Part shown: positions 38,091-46,775 of the stretch, piece after piece
How the letters are laid out: the number at the start of each line of letters is the position of its first letter
Position numbering within the stretch: the stretch's first letter is position 1
NCBI RefSeq assembly: GCF_025370775.1
Contig: NZ_JAMXEX010000004.1
Location: forward strand, 1 to 64,000
From: Ancylothrix sp. D3o
GTDB taxonomy: Bacteria > Cyanobacteriota > Cyanobacteriia > Cyanobacteriales > Oscillatoriaceae
Direction of reading: 5' to 3'
Length of the DNA: 64,000 nucleotides
Program-made: the position numbers and the translations under genes
The notes under the pieces: generated by a model
Database searches by the model: none
Told to the model about the DNA's origin: nothing
Seen by the model: the letters and a program-made list of their open reading frames with translations, nothing else

Positions 38091-40112
38091 ATGCTCAACC
38101 AACAAATATTGCTCAAAAACCTCGCTGATGCCATTCAGAGAGCCGCAGCCTCCCTATCAAGGCGACAAAAACACAGCCTCCTGATTGCCATAGACATCTT
38201 ACTTTTCTTAGGCGCAATTTATGGAGCCTTTGCCCTGCGCTTCAGCCCCCTTAACCCCTTAGATAAAATTCTTCCCTACACCGGCCTGATTGCTCTACTC
38301 ATTTTTATTAAAATAATAAGTTTTATAACAATGGGCATCTACCGGCCCGTTTTACGCTACACCGGCCTAGAATTCTTCTTTAGCGCCACCAAAGCCGTTT
38401 TACTAAGTTCCGGTACCTTCGTTCTACTCGCCTACTTACTCGAATTCTTACAGCTACCTCGCTCTGTACTCCTCAACGACGCTTTGCTCACCTTGGTACT
38501 CGTAGTTGGTGTCCGCTACTCAATGCGCTGGCTCGTTTGCCAACTCGTCTACAGAGCCGGCCAAAACAAACCCCCCCAAAGAGTCATCATTTACGGAGCA
38601 GGAGCCGGTGGTACTCAATTAGCCCGCGCCTTAGCCTATCAAAGCACCTACAATCTCCTTGGATTTGTCGATGATGACCCCTCCCTGCAAAACCAAATCA
38701 TCCAAGGCTTGACCGTTTACTCACCCTCCTACTTACCCAGGCTAGTAACTCAAAAAAAACTAGACACAATTTTACTCGCCATGCCCTCAGTAGAGCGCTC
38801 AGTAAAACGTGAAATTATTGAACAATTGCAAACCCTATCAGTGCCGGTTAAAACCGTACCCAGTATAGGCGAAATCCTAGCTGGCAAAGTATCAATTAGT
38901 GAAATTCGAGATGTAGATATTGCCGACTTACTAGGCAGAGAAGAAGTTGCCCCAGACCCCGAATTATTGCAAATGAACATCACCGGTAAATCCGTATTAG
39001 TCACCGGTGCCGGCGGATCAATAGGGTCAGAACTATGCAGACAAATTGCACAACAAAACCCCAAATGTTTAGTGTTATATGAAATGAGCGAATTCGCTCT
39101 TTATAACATCGAAATTGAACTAGCCGAAACCTACCCCAACCTGAACCAGATCCCTTGTTTAGGCTCTGTTACCGACAGAAACCGCCTAAGCTCAATTCTG
39201 TATAAGTATGAAGTCGAGACCGTTTACCACGCAGCCGCCTACAAACACGTCCCCCTCGTCGAAGCAAACCCTGCTCAAGGCATTGTCAATAACGTAGAAG
39301 GAACTCTCACCGCAGCCCGTTGTGCAGTAGACTGCGGAGTCAAACACTTTGTTTTAATTTCTACCGATAAAGCCGTTCGCCCCACAAACGTCATGGGAGC
39401 AACCAAACGAGTCGCAGAGTTGATTTTGCAAGCCTTAGCCGTTCAGCCAGAAATGACCACAAACTTTAGCATGGTTCGATTTGGCAATGTTTTAGATAGT
39501 AGCGGTTCAGTTGTACCCCGCTTTCGCAAACAAATCGCCGCTGGTGAACCCCTAACCCTCACCCATCCCGATATCACTCGTTACTTTATGTCAATACCCG
39601 AAGCTGCTCGTTTGGTAATTCAGGCAGGTGCTTTAGGCAAAAAAGGAGAAATTTTTCTTCTTGACATGGGTGAACCAGTCCGCATTTACGACCTTGCACT
39701 GCAAATGATCCGCCTCTCCGGCTTAGTCCCCGGACAAGATATTGAAATTAAAATTACAGGACTCAGACCCGGAGAAAAACTTTATGAAGAATTACTCATA
39801 GATGGCGATAATATCACCCCCACCCGACATCCCAAAATTTTTAGCGCCAGGGAACCAAAAATCCCTTGGGAAGTTCTACACGCACGCCTGGAACTCCTAC
39901 AGACAGCCGCTCGGCGTAACAACCGAGCCGAAATTATCACCCAATTGCAGCACCTCGTTGCTGAGTATAAACCAGCCAATGCAGCAGTCGCGGCGAAGGC
40001 CCCAGCACGGAGTACCGCGACTTCTATGGAGTGCGCTGGTGCCGGTGTGGGTGGATATGGGGAGTGGCCAAACAAGAGCAGCATACATAGCAGTGCGAAC
40101 TTAGGTCATTAG
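38091..40112 (+). CDS. Membrane-bound nucleotide-sugar 4,6-dehydratase (CapD/WbpM/PglF-like)
   Basis: A 673-residue protein. Four membrane helices occupy about residues 28-140. A first Rossmann domain (VIIYGAGAGGTQLARAL, from about 166) is followed by the catalytic SDR domain (VLVTGAGGSIGSELCRQI, from about 300). That domain has YHAAAYKHVPLVE and NVMGATKR, where Met replaces Tyr as in this family, and GLRPGEKLYEELL. It makes UDP-4-keto-6-deoxy-HexNAc at the membrane. The last 35-40 residues (AVAAKAPARSTATSME...SSANLGH) look unlike the family and may be read-through into repeat-like DNA after a lost stop. Confidence 0.88.
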   Translation: MLNQQILLKNLADAIQRAAASLSRRQKHSLLIAIDILLFLGAIYGAFALRFSPLNPLDKILPYTGLIALLIFIKIISFITMGIYRPVLRYTGLEFFFSATKAVLLSSGTFVLLAYLLEFLQLPRSVLLNDALLTLVLVVGVRYSMRWLVCQLVYRAGQNKPPQRVIIYGAGAGGTQLARALAYQSTYNLLGFVDDDPSLQNQIIQGLTVYSPSYLPRLVTQKKLDTILLAMPSVERSVKREIIEQLQTLSVPVKTVPSIGEILAGKVSISEIRDVDIADLLGREEVAPDPELLQMNITGKSVLVTGAGGSIGSELCRQIAQQNPKCLVLYEMSEFALYNIEIELAETYPNLNQIPCLGSVTDRNRLSSILYKYEVETVYHAAAYKHVPLVEANPAQGIVNNVEGTLTAARCAVDCGVKHFVLISTDKAVRPTNVMGATKRVAELILQALAVQPEMTTNFSMVRFGNVLDSSGSVVPRFRKQIAAGEPLTLTHPDITRYFMSIPEAARLVIQAGALGKKGEIFLLDMGEPVRIYDLALQMIRLSGLVPGQDIEIKITGLRPGEKLYEELLIDGDNITPTRHPKIFSAREPKIPWEVLHARLELLQTAARRNNRAEIITQLQHLVAEYKPANAAVAAKAPARSTATSMECAGAGVGGYGEWPNKSSIHSSANLGH

Positions 40113-40170
40113 TCATTAGGCATTGGTCAAGAAAAAACCAATGACACTCTTACAAGGGACAAAGGACAAT
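40104..40170. repeat. GTCATTAGTCATT/AATGAC dispersed repeat
   Basis: Imperfect tandem words gtcattagtcattaggcattggtc are followed by aatgac and gggacaaaggacaa. The arms cattggt (40122-40128) and accaatg (40138-40144) pair exactly. A shorter accaatgacaaatgac copy is at 57709-57724. Such words are scattered through cyanobacterial intergenic regions. Confidence 0.45.
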
Positions 40171-40219
40171 ATTGAGGCTTTTTTCCTGCTAAGGTAAGCT
40201 TGAACTTACGAAAATCCTT

Positions 40220-42484
40220 ATGGTTCGTGCAGGTTTTAGGGAACATAAATTCATGGGCTTGTTTGGAAAACACGAAGAGAGTGTGAATAAACTATTTTTT
40301 AATCAATCTCTGACCGGTTTAACAGCTTTTGCTGTCGCGCTGCTCGGCTCTTCATCTCCTGTGGTGTCAGCCGCCATTCCTGTAGGGGGTGGTTCTTCGA
40401 TGATGTTGGTTGGTGGCGGGGATCTGGATAAAACAGCCCCTAGTAACTTTGGTCAAAGTCAGAAAATCGCTCAAATTGGCCAACGCGGAGAACTTTATAT
40501 ACTTGGTCCAGGCGACCGGGTTCAAGTTGATATTTTTAATGTCCCAGAATATAGCGGTGGCAATGGTCAGCACCGTGTTTTGGCGGATGGGACGCTCAAT
40601 TTACCCCTGTTACCAGGGCCTATTTTTGTTCAAGGTTTGACTTTACAGCAAGCGGCAAGACAAATATCTGAACAATACCGGCCATTTTTAACCAATCCCA
40701 TTGTTACCCTGAGCTTGCTCGAACCGAGACCGATTAATATTGCTGTGGCTGGAGAAGTGAACCGGCCTGGATCTTATAGTTTAACTCCTGTTGGACTGGG
40801 TAATACTGGTGGCGGCGGGGCAATTCAAGTGCCAACTTTGACGCGAGCCCTTCAAGCTGCTGGTGGGGTCACACAGTCGGCTGATATCCGTAATGTCCAA
40901 ATCCGCTCCGCAACTGGAGCCGGTGGCTCTTTTGACCTTTCGAGATTGTCTCAGCAAGCGGCTCTTGGTGAAGATATTCCCGTGCGAGATGGAGATAGTA
41001 TTTTTGTGCCGCCTTTAACGTCGCTCACTCCTCAGCAAGCTTCTCAACTCGCTATTACAAGTTTTTCAGGCGACCAGACTCGGCCCGTGAATATTACGGT
41101 GGTGGGTGAGGTAAACCGGCCTGGGCCTTATATTGTGACTCGTGTGGATCAAACGGGTGGGGTTTTAACAGTCAGCCGTGCCATCCAAACAGCAGGGGGT
41201 TTAACGGGGGCAGCCGATGTCCAAAATGTGAAGGTACAGCGTTTGACTCAAACCGGCATCGCCCAAACCATTAATCTGAATCTTTTGGGCTTAGTTCGAG
41301 GGACAGACTTGAGTCAAGATGTGGTACTCGCCCCGGGGGATACGATTGTTGTGCCAACGGTGGCGCGTCTGGACTTGGATCAGGCAGCGGAAATTGCCAA
41401 CACAAGCCTGGCCGGCGACCCAACTCGACCTCTGAATATTGCGATTACGGGTGAGGTCAACCGTCCGGGGTCTTATACTGTTCAGCGCATAGATGATAAA
41501 GGCGGACAATTGGGATTAATAACGGTGACTCGTGCTTTGCAAACCGCCGGCGGTATTACCCAGTCGGCAGATATCCGCCGCATTCAAGTACGCCGGCCAA
41601 CCCGACAAAACACAGAGCAAGTGATTAATGTGGATTTGTGGCAACTTTTACAGGCTGGCGACCTGAAGCAAGATATTATTTTGGGCCAAAACGATACAAT
41701 TGTAGTGCCTACGTCTACGAATGTTAATACCGCAGAACTTGCTCAACTGGCTGTTACGAGTTTTGCCGGTGACTCAACTCGGCCTTTAAATATTGCCATT
41801 ACGGGTGAGGTCAACCGGCCGGGTTCTTATACCATGCAGCGGTTGGATGATGAAGGCGGACAGCTTGGGGTGGTAACGGTGACTCGCGCTTTGCAAACTG
41901 CTGGGGGGATTACTCAAACTGCTGATATCCGCCGTATTCAGGTACGCAGGCCAACAAGAGAAGGTACTGAGCAAATTATTGATGTTAATCTCTGGCAGTT
42001 ATTGCAAGCGGGGGATCTTAATCAAGATGTGATTTTGGATCAAAATGACACAATTGTGGTGCCGACGGCTGAGATTGTCGATTTAACCGAAACAGCCCAA
42101 ATTGGAGCGGCTAATTTTTCTCCAGCTATCATTAGAGTCAATGTGGTGGGAGAGGTTACTAAACCTGGTGTTGTGGAAGTACCACCTAACACATCTCTAA
42201 ACCAGGCGCTTTTGGCTGCGGGAGGACTAAACCAACTGAGAGCCAAAACGCAAGAAGTAGAATTGATTCGTCTCAACCCCAATGGGACGATTTCTCGCAG
42301 GACTCTTGAGCTTGATTTTTCGCAAGAATTAAATGAAAATAACAACCCTTCCTTACGTCCCAATGATGTGATAGTAGTAGGCCGGTCGCGTATTGCTGCC
42401 TTATCAGATACGCTTTCAACTGTCTTTAGTCCCGTCACAAATATACTTGGCGTTTTCCGCGTTTTGCAGCTATTCGGGTTTTAG
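40220..42484 (+). CDS. Polysaccharide export protein with five SLBB repeats
   Basis: A 754-residue protein. A hydrophobic export signal is at about residues 30-55. The Poly_export domain follows (YILGPGDRVQVDIFNVPEYSG, then GTLNLPLLPGPIFVQGLTLQQAARQI). Five SLBB-type units then start near residues 171, 288, 403, 520 and 637, each beginning N(I/V).(V/I).GEV.(R/K)PG. The spacing is about 117 residues. Units 3 and 4 are nearly identical in DNA, pointing to recent tandem duplication. Wza-type proteins usually carry two or three SLBB domains. It probably forms the periplasmic/outer-membrane conduit for the polysaccharide, working with the kinase gene just downstream. Confidence 0.9.
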   Translation: MVRAGFREHKFMGLFGKHEESVNKLFFNQSLTGLTAFAVALLGSSSPVVSAAIPVGGGSSMMLVGGGDLDKTAPSNFGQSQKIAQIGQRGELYILGPGDRVQVDIFNVPEYSGGNGQHRVLADGTLNLPLLPGPIFVQGLTLQQAARQISEQYRPFLTNPIVTLSLLEPRPINIAVAGEVNRPGSYSLTPVGLGNTGGGGAIQVPTLTRALQAAGGVTQSADIRNVQIRSATGAGGSFDLSRLSQQAALGEDIPVRDGDSIFVPPLTSLTPQQASQLAITSFSGDQTRPVNITVVGEVNRPGPYIVTRVDQTGGVLTVSRAIQTAGGLTGAADVQNVKVQRLTQTGIAQTINLNLLGLVRGTDLSQDVVLAPGDTIVVPTVARLDLDQAAEIANTSLAGDPTRPLNIAITGEVNRPGSYTVQRIDDKGGQLGLITVTRALQTAGGITQSADIRRIQVRRPTRQNTEQVINVDLWQLLQAGDLKQDIILGQNDTIVVPTSTNVNTAELAQLAVTSFAGDSTRPLNIAITGEVNRPGSYTMQRLDDEGGQLGVVTVTRALQTAGGITQTADIRRIQVRRPTREGTEQIIDVNLWQLLQAGDLNQDVILDQNDTIVVPTAEIVDLTETAQIGAANFSPAIIRVNVVGEVTKPGVVEVPPNTSLNQALLAAGGLNQLRAKTQEVELIRLNPNGTISRRTLELDFSQELNENNNPSLRPNDVIVVGRSRIAALSDTLSTVFSPVTNILGVFRVLQLFGF
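41411..42060 (+). repeat. Internal tandem repeat of about 350 bases in the export gene
   Basis: The segments starting near 41411 and 41761 share long identical stretches, for example ttgc(g/c)attacgggtgaggtcaaccg and gccggcggtattac-like variants, at a spacing of 350 bases. They encode SLBB units 3 and 4. Confidence 0.7.
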
Positions 42485-42556
42485 AAGGGTATGTCTGAGG
42501 AGCGGGTATAAATATTTATTTCAAATAAGAACTAGCAAACAATACAAGGGGGTCAA

Positions 42557-44872
42557 ATGGAAACTGCACAAAATTATCCGAACATACCACAGGCTAGAAA
42601 TATCCAGCCTCAATATCAGCATGAGGTCATAACTGAGGCTCAAGAATCTGAAGATGATGGTTTGAATCTCGGTTCTATATTAGGTACTATCCGCCGTCGA
42701 GCTATTGTCGTGGGGCTAATCACAACAGCAGCAACAGGAGCAGTGTTAGCCTGGACTTTAAGTGAGACACCGAAATATCAAGGCTCATTTCAACTTTTAG
42801 TGGAGCCGGTGGCGAGTCAAAACAAGATGCCGGCCAATTTACCTGCGGGCGCTGAATTATTGGGGATGGGCCGAGCCGGAAGTTTGGATTACGAGAGCCA
42901 ATTGGCGGTTATGCAAAGCCCAAAAGTGATGGAGCCGATTATTCAGCAGTTAAAATCCAAATATGCTGAAATTGATTATAAAAAACTTTTAGGGGGGCCA
43001 GGTCAAAAAGGCTTTTTAGCGATAGAGCGGATCAGAAAAACTAAGGTTATTACAGTTAGCTATATCGACAAAGATCCTCAAAAAATTATGTTTGTCTTGG
43101 AGAAATTGTCTCAAGGCTACCTGAACTATAGCCGTGACGACCGCAAGACAGACAGTCGCCAAGGAATTCAGTTTATTGATGAGCAACTTCCGCAAATGCG
43201 TCAGCGGGTTGATGGTTTACAAGCTCAACTACAACAATTTCGGCAACAGTATAATTTGATTGATCCTCAAGTTCAAGGTCAACAATTAGCCAAACAAATG
43301 GTTGACCTTGATAGTCAGAGGTTAGAGATAAGAACTGCCATTGTTCAACAGCAATTGCTTGCGGAAAACTTGCAAAAACGCCTCAGCGGTCAAACGGCAG
43401 ATACAGCTTTGGTTTCTTCAGCACTCACTCAAGCTCCACGCTACCAACAGCTTCTCAATCAACTCAAAGATATCCGCACGAAAATTGAATTGGAAAAAAG
43501 GCGGTTTACTGTCAACAGCCCTCAAATTCAAGATATGTTGAATCAGGAGGCCCTGTTAGAACCTTTAATACGTCAAGAAGCGGAAAAGGTTTTAGGGCAA
43601 AGCTTGCAACAAGTGCCTATACAACAACTCGAAAGTGTGCCTTTTCAAGATTCTATCCGTCTAGGTTTAGCTCAACAGTTGGTGGATAGCTCTAATCAAA
43701 TTGAGGTTTTAAAAGTTCGCTCTCAAGCTATTGATGGGGCGCTGAAGCGGCTCAGTGAAGAGGTGAAACAATTCCCCGTAGTCATTCGTCAATTTACTGA
43801 CTTACAGCGAGAATTGGGTGTTGCTACTAATACTCTCAACCAACTTTTAGCTCAGCGAGAAAGTTTGCGGGTGGATGCGGCAAAGCAAGATGTGCCTTGG
43901 GAGATGATTTCAGAGCCAAAAATTCCCAAAGATAAGGATGGGAAATTAGTTGTTGCATCTCCTAATTTGCCAAAGCGTTTAGCTGTAGGAATCTTTGGTG
44001 GTTTGCTTTTGGGTGTAGCTACCGCCTTCTTACTTGACCGGCTTAATAATGTTTTCCACCGGCCTGAAGATATTAAAAACGCCACCAAATTACCAATTCT
44101 GGGACTCATTCCTCTGAGTGACCAAGCGAAGCTAATTCCCTCACAAACAGTACCAGTCGATAAGACGCCTTTTGCCTTATCCACCTACACCAGCGCTTCG
44201 CCTTTTATGGAAGCGTTTCGCTCTCTAAATGCTAATCTTCGGTTATTAAGTGCCGGGAATTCAATTCACTCTTTAGTTATTAGCTCATCGGCACCAGGCG
44301 ATGGTAAATCTACAGTGGCAACTAATTTGGCCCAGGCTGCCGCTGCAATGGGACAGCGAGTTTTATTGGTGGATGCAGACCTCCGCTGGCCTCAAATTGA
44401 GGCAAAACTTGGCTTACCGGCTTCTGCCGGCTTGACCGATTTGTTGGCCACAGATTTAACATCAGAAAGCGTTATCCAAAAGTCGCCGGCTGAAGAAAAC
44501 TTATTTGTAATTACTGCCGGTTCCCATACCACTGACCCCCTGCGACTGCTGTCTTCTAAAAAAATGCTTAGTTTAATGTCGCAGTGGCGGACAGCTTATG
44601 ATCTAGTTATTTACGATACCCCTCCTTTGTTGGGTTTGGCAGATAGCAGTCTTTTAGCCGGCTACACTGATGGGATCTTATTGGTTGTGGGAATCTCTCA
44701 TACCGATCAATCCGAATTAAAACAGGCTTTACAAGGATTGCAAATTGCCGGTACTCCAGTTTTAGGAATTGTTGCCAACCAGGTAAAAGAAACGGTCAGT
44801 GTTTATAACAACCAGAGGTATATTTCACCTACTCCCCGAACGCAGAAGGAAGAAATAAGTAGTGCCTTGTAA
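42557..44872 (+). CDS. Wzc-like chain-length determinant and bacterial tyrosine kinase
   Basis: A 771-residue inner-membrane protein. The Wzz domain starts at about residue 40 (LGSILGTIRRRAIVVGLITTAATGAVLAW, first membrane helix). A long periplasmic coiled-coil region (about 150-430, many Q/L heptads) and a second helix (LAVGIFGGLLLGVATAFLL, about 475-495) follow. The cytoplasmic BY-kinase has Walker A APGDGKST (about 578-585), Walker A' LLVDADLRW (about 603-611) and Walker B VIYDTPP (about 684-690). The C-terminal tail has only a few tyrosines (SVYNNQRYISP), fewer than in E. coli Wzc. It controls polymer length and export by cycles of autophosphorylation. Confidence 0.92.
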   Translation: METAQNYPNIPQARNIQPQYQHEVITEAQESEDDGLNLGSILGTIRRRAIVVGLITTAATGAVLAWTLSETPKYQGSFQLLVEPVASQNKMPANLPAGAELLGMGRAGSLDYESQLAVMQSPKVMEPIIQQLKSKYAEIDYKKLLGGPGQKGFLAIERIRKTKVITVSYIDKDPQKIMFVLEKLSQGYLNYSRDDRKTDSRQGIQFIDEQLPQMRQRVDGLQAQLQQFRQQYNLIDPQVQGQQLAKQMVDLDSQRLEIRTAIVQQQLLAENLQKRLSGQTADTALVSSALTQAPRYQQLLNQLKDIRTKIELEKRRFTVNSPQIQDMLNQEALLEPLIRQEAEKVLGQSLQQVPIQQLESVPFQDSIRLGLAQQLVDSSNQIEVLKVRSQAIDGALKRLSEEVKQFPVVIRQFTDLQRELGVATNTLNQLLAQRESLRVDAAKQDVPWEMISEPKIPKDKDGKLVVASPNLPKRLAVGIFGGLLLGVATAFLLDRLNNVFHRPEDIKNATKLPILGLIPLSDQAKLIPSQTVPVDKTPFALSTYTSASPFMEAFRSLNANLRLLSAGNSIHSLVISSSAPGDGKSTVATNLAQAAAAMGQRVLLVDADLRWPQIEAKLGLPASAGLTDLLATDLTSESVIQKSPAEENLFVITAGSHTTDPLRLLSSKKMLSLMSQWRTAYDLVIYDTPPLLGLADSSLLAGYTDGILLVVGISHTDQSELKQALQGLQIAGTPVLGIVANQVKETVSVYNNQRYISPTPRTQKEEISSAL

Positions 44873-44874
44873 TT

Positions 44875-44960
44875 TTAAGGGATACCGAAACTAAATTGTA
44901 AAACAAAGCCATCAAGCGAAAATTTTATTTTCCGATGATGGCTTTTTTACTATCCCTTAA
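44875..44960. terminator. Nested double-stem bidirectional terminator
   Basis: An inner perfect 10-bp stem, aaagccatca (44905-44914) and tgatggcttt (44936-44945), is followed by a T-run in the plus direction. An outer perfect 10-bp stem, ttaagggata (44875-44884) and tatcccttaa (44951-44960), surrounds it. It ends the exopolysaccharide cluster and the convergent minus-strand surface gene. Confidence 0.85.
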
Positions 44961-44980
44961 TTTTTAACCGGCTTTGTTCT

Positions 44981-46753
44981 TTATTCGCTGGCATCAGTTG
45001 TGGCAGTTTGATTTCCTGATGATGCACTAAACCCAGCTTTCACCATACTAGACAAGCTAAATTGCACCACCGTCACTTCACCCGGACGGTTAGCCAAAAC
45101 TTGCGGACTGCTGCTATCAATGATGGCATTGTAACTTCCCAAAGCTGCTAACAATTTCGTAGCATCAACGCCGGACACTTCGCCACCATCATCCGTTAAA
45201 ACCAATCCTTGCAAGCTTTTTGCTAAATTTTGAGCCAAAGCGCCGTTAATGCCGGCCCGCGTACAAGAACTGACAAATCGGCCATTATTTGCCTCATTTT
45301 TGGCAATCAAAATGTTGAGAACAACTTGCTTAGACTCAAACGAAACTATGCGACCTTGAACCGTCAAGGAGCCGGGCGCTCTTAACTGTGCGACCACCGA
45401 TCTTGCTGCAAGGCGAATTGCATTTTGGATGACAATATTGGCAAAAGAAAAGGGCCCACCAATGTAACTGGCAATAAATATTACACCGGCTCCATTATTG
45501 TTATTATTGCCGACCGATGTACCTGAATTATTATTAGCAACCGGCAGCGGCTTGATTTGCCCTGGCTTATCATCTGGTTTACCTGCAATATCACCCGTTG
45601 TCACAATGGGGCCGGTAGCATCCGATAAATTCCCCGCAATATCTCCAGTAGTAATAATTGCACCAGTCCCATCCGACATATTACCGCCCGAACCGTTCCC
45701 TTGACCCTGACCAGGTTTGCCGGCCACATCGCCACCAGGCTTTGTTCCACCCCCCGGAGTTGTGGGGGTTTCACCACCAGCGTTATCAGTTGGAGGAGTC
45801 ACGCCACCGCCAGGGTTTGACGGCACATTAATTGCTACTTGCGTAGGATTAACACCCAACTGAATTAAAAGCGCTTGTAAAGCTAAAAATTCCACCGAAG
45901 GATTAGTTAAAAATGCCACACTCGAATTCGCTACCACTTGCTGATAAGTCGTCATCACCAAACTTAGCTGAGTGTAGTTAATACTTCCATCCGCTTGAAT
46001 CAAACCTTGAAAACCTTGGGCTAAAGATTGAGCTAAATCAGCCCGAATACCAATTGCAACAAAAGTATTCACGGCTGTACTAATATCAACCCGACCTAAA
46101 ATTAGATTTAACAAAACTGCTTGAAACTGGCTATTGACCGTTACACCGCCGGCTGTAAAGCTGCCCCCACTCAAACTTCTAATCAGCGTAATCAAAGTCG
46201 GATTTGTATTAACATCCGGCGCAATAAAGGCAAAATCTAACTGATTTTGAGTAAGCTGACTTAAAATGGCTTGCAGCGCTAAAAATTCGGGGTTAGGATT
46301 CAAAAAAAACTCGATATTTGCCGAAGCTATAATAGATCGGTAAGCAAGAACTACCTGAGCGAGTTGGGCTTGATTAATAGTGCCATCGAGTTGAATTAAA
46401 CCTTGCAAACGCTGAGCTAAAAGTAAAGCCTGTTGCTGTTCAATTCCAGCCCTGAGCAAAATTTGGACAACCGAACTAATATCAGCATCGCCAACCAAAA
46501 GAGCGGCAAAACTTTGCTGAATTTCACGAGAAATGGCTGTTCCCCGAATATTAATTAACGTTGTTGTCACTAGCCTGACAATAACTTGGTTAAGTGAGCC
46601 GGTGTAATCTGATCCATTGCCGGTGGGGACGGGGTTGGCGTTGTGGCCGGTGCCGTCAGACATATTCCCGGCATGAACCAAAGGGGCCATTTGAAGCAAC
46701 ATTAAAGAAGAACCAAACGCACAACCAAACTTGACAAGATGTTTTCTGTTCAT
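44981..46753 (-). CDS. Secreted repeat protein of unknown family
   Basis: A 590-residue protein with a signal peptide (HLVKFGCAFGSSLMLLQMAPLVHA). I do not recognise the family. Three related helical units of about 110-150 residues can be seen (about 40-165, 185-300 and 435-590). They share the pattern AGI...AQ.LA..LQGLI..DG.I....L......Y..I...S, and units 1 and 2 share NP..EFLALQ. Between units 2 and 3 is a Gly/Pro/Thr-rich linker. The motif N(M/L)SD(G/A)TG occurs once after the signal peptide and twice in the linker. It lies 22 bases downstream of an SLH-domain gene on the same strand, so it is probably exported with it to the cell surface or sheath. Confidence 0.8.
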   Translation of the reverse strand: MNRKHLVKFGCAFGSSLMLLQMAPLVHAGNMSDGTGHNANPVPTGNGSDYTGSLNQVIVRLVTTTLINIRGTAISREIQQSFAALLVGDADISSVVQILLRAGIEQQQALLLAQRLQGLIQLDGTINQAQLAQVVLAYRSIIASANIEFFLNPNPEFLALQAILSQLTQNQLDFAFIAPDVNTNPTLITLIRSLSGGSFTAGGVTVNSQFQAVLLNLILGRVDISTAVNTFVAIGIRADLAQSLAQGFQGLIQADGSINYTQLSLVMTTYQQVVANSSVAFLTNPSVEFLALQALLIQLGVNPTQVAINVPSNPGGGVTPPTDNAGGETPTTPGGGTKPGGDVAGKPGQGQGNGSGGNMSDGTGAIITTGDIAGNLSDATGPIVTTGDIAGKPDDKPGQIKPLPVANNNSGTSVGNNNNNGAGVIFIASYIGGPFSFANIVIQNAIRLAARSVVAQLRAPGSLTVQGRIVSFESKQVVLNILIAKNEANNGRFVSSCTRAGINGALAQNLAKSLQGLVLTDDGGEVSGVDATKLLAALGSYNAIIDSSSPQVLANRPGEVTVVQFSLSSMVKAGFSASSGNQTATTDASE

Positions 46754-46775
46754 GGTTTTTTAATCCTGTAAAAAC

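Noticed and set aside
41411-42060. Assembly duplication in the SLBB gene
   Set aside because: The two units differ at many silent and some replacement sites, so they are real diverged copies, though coverage should be looked at.
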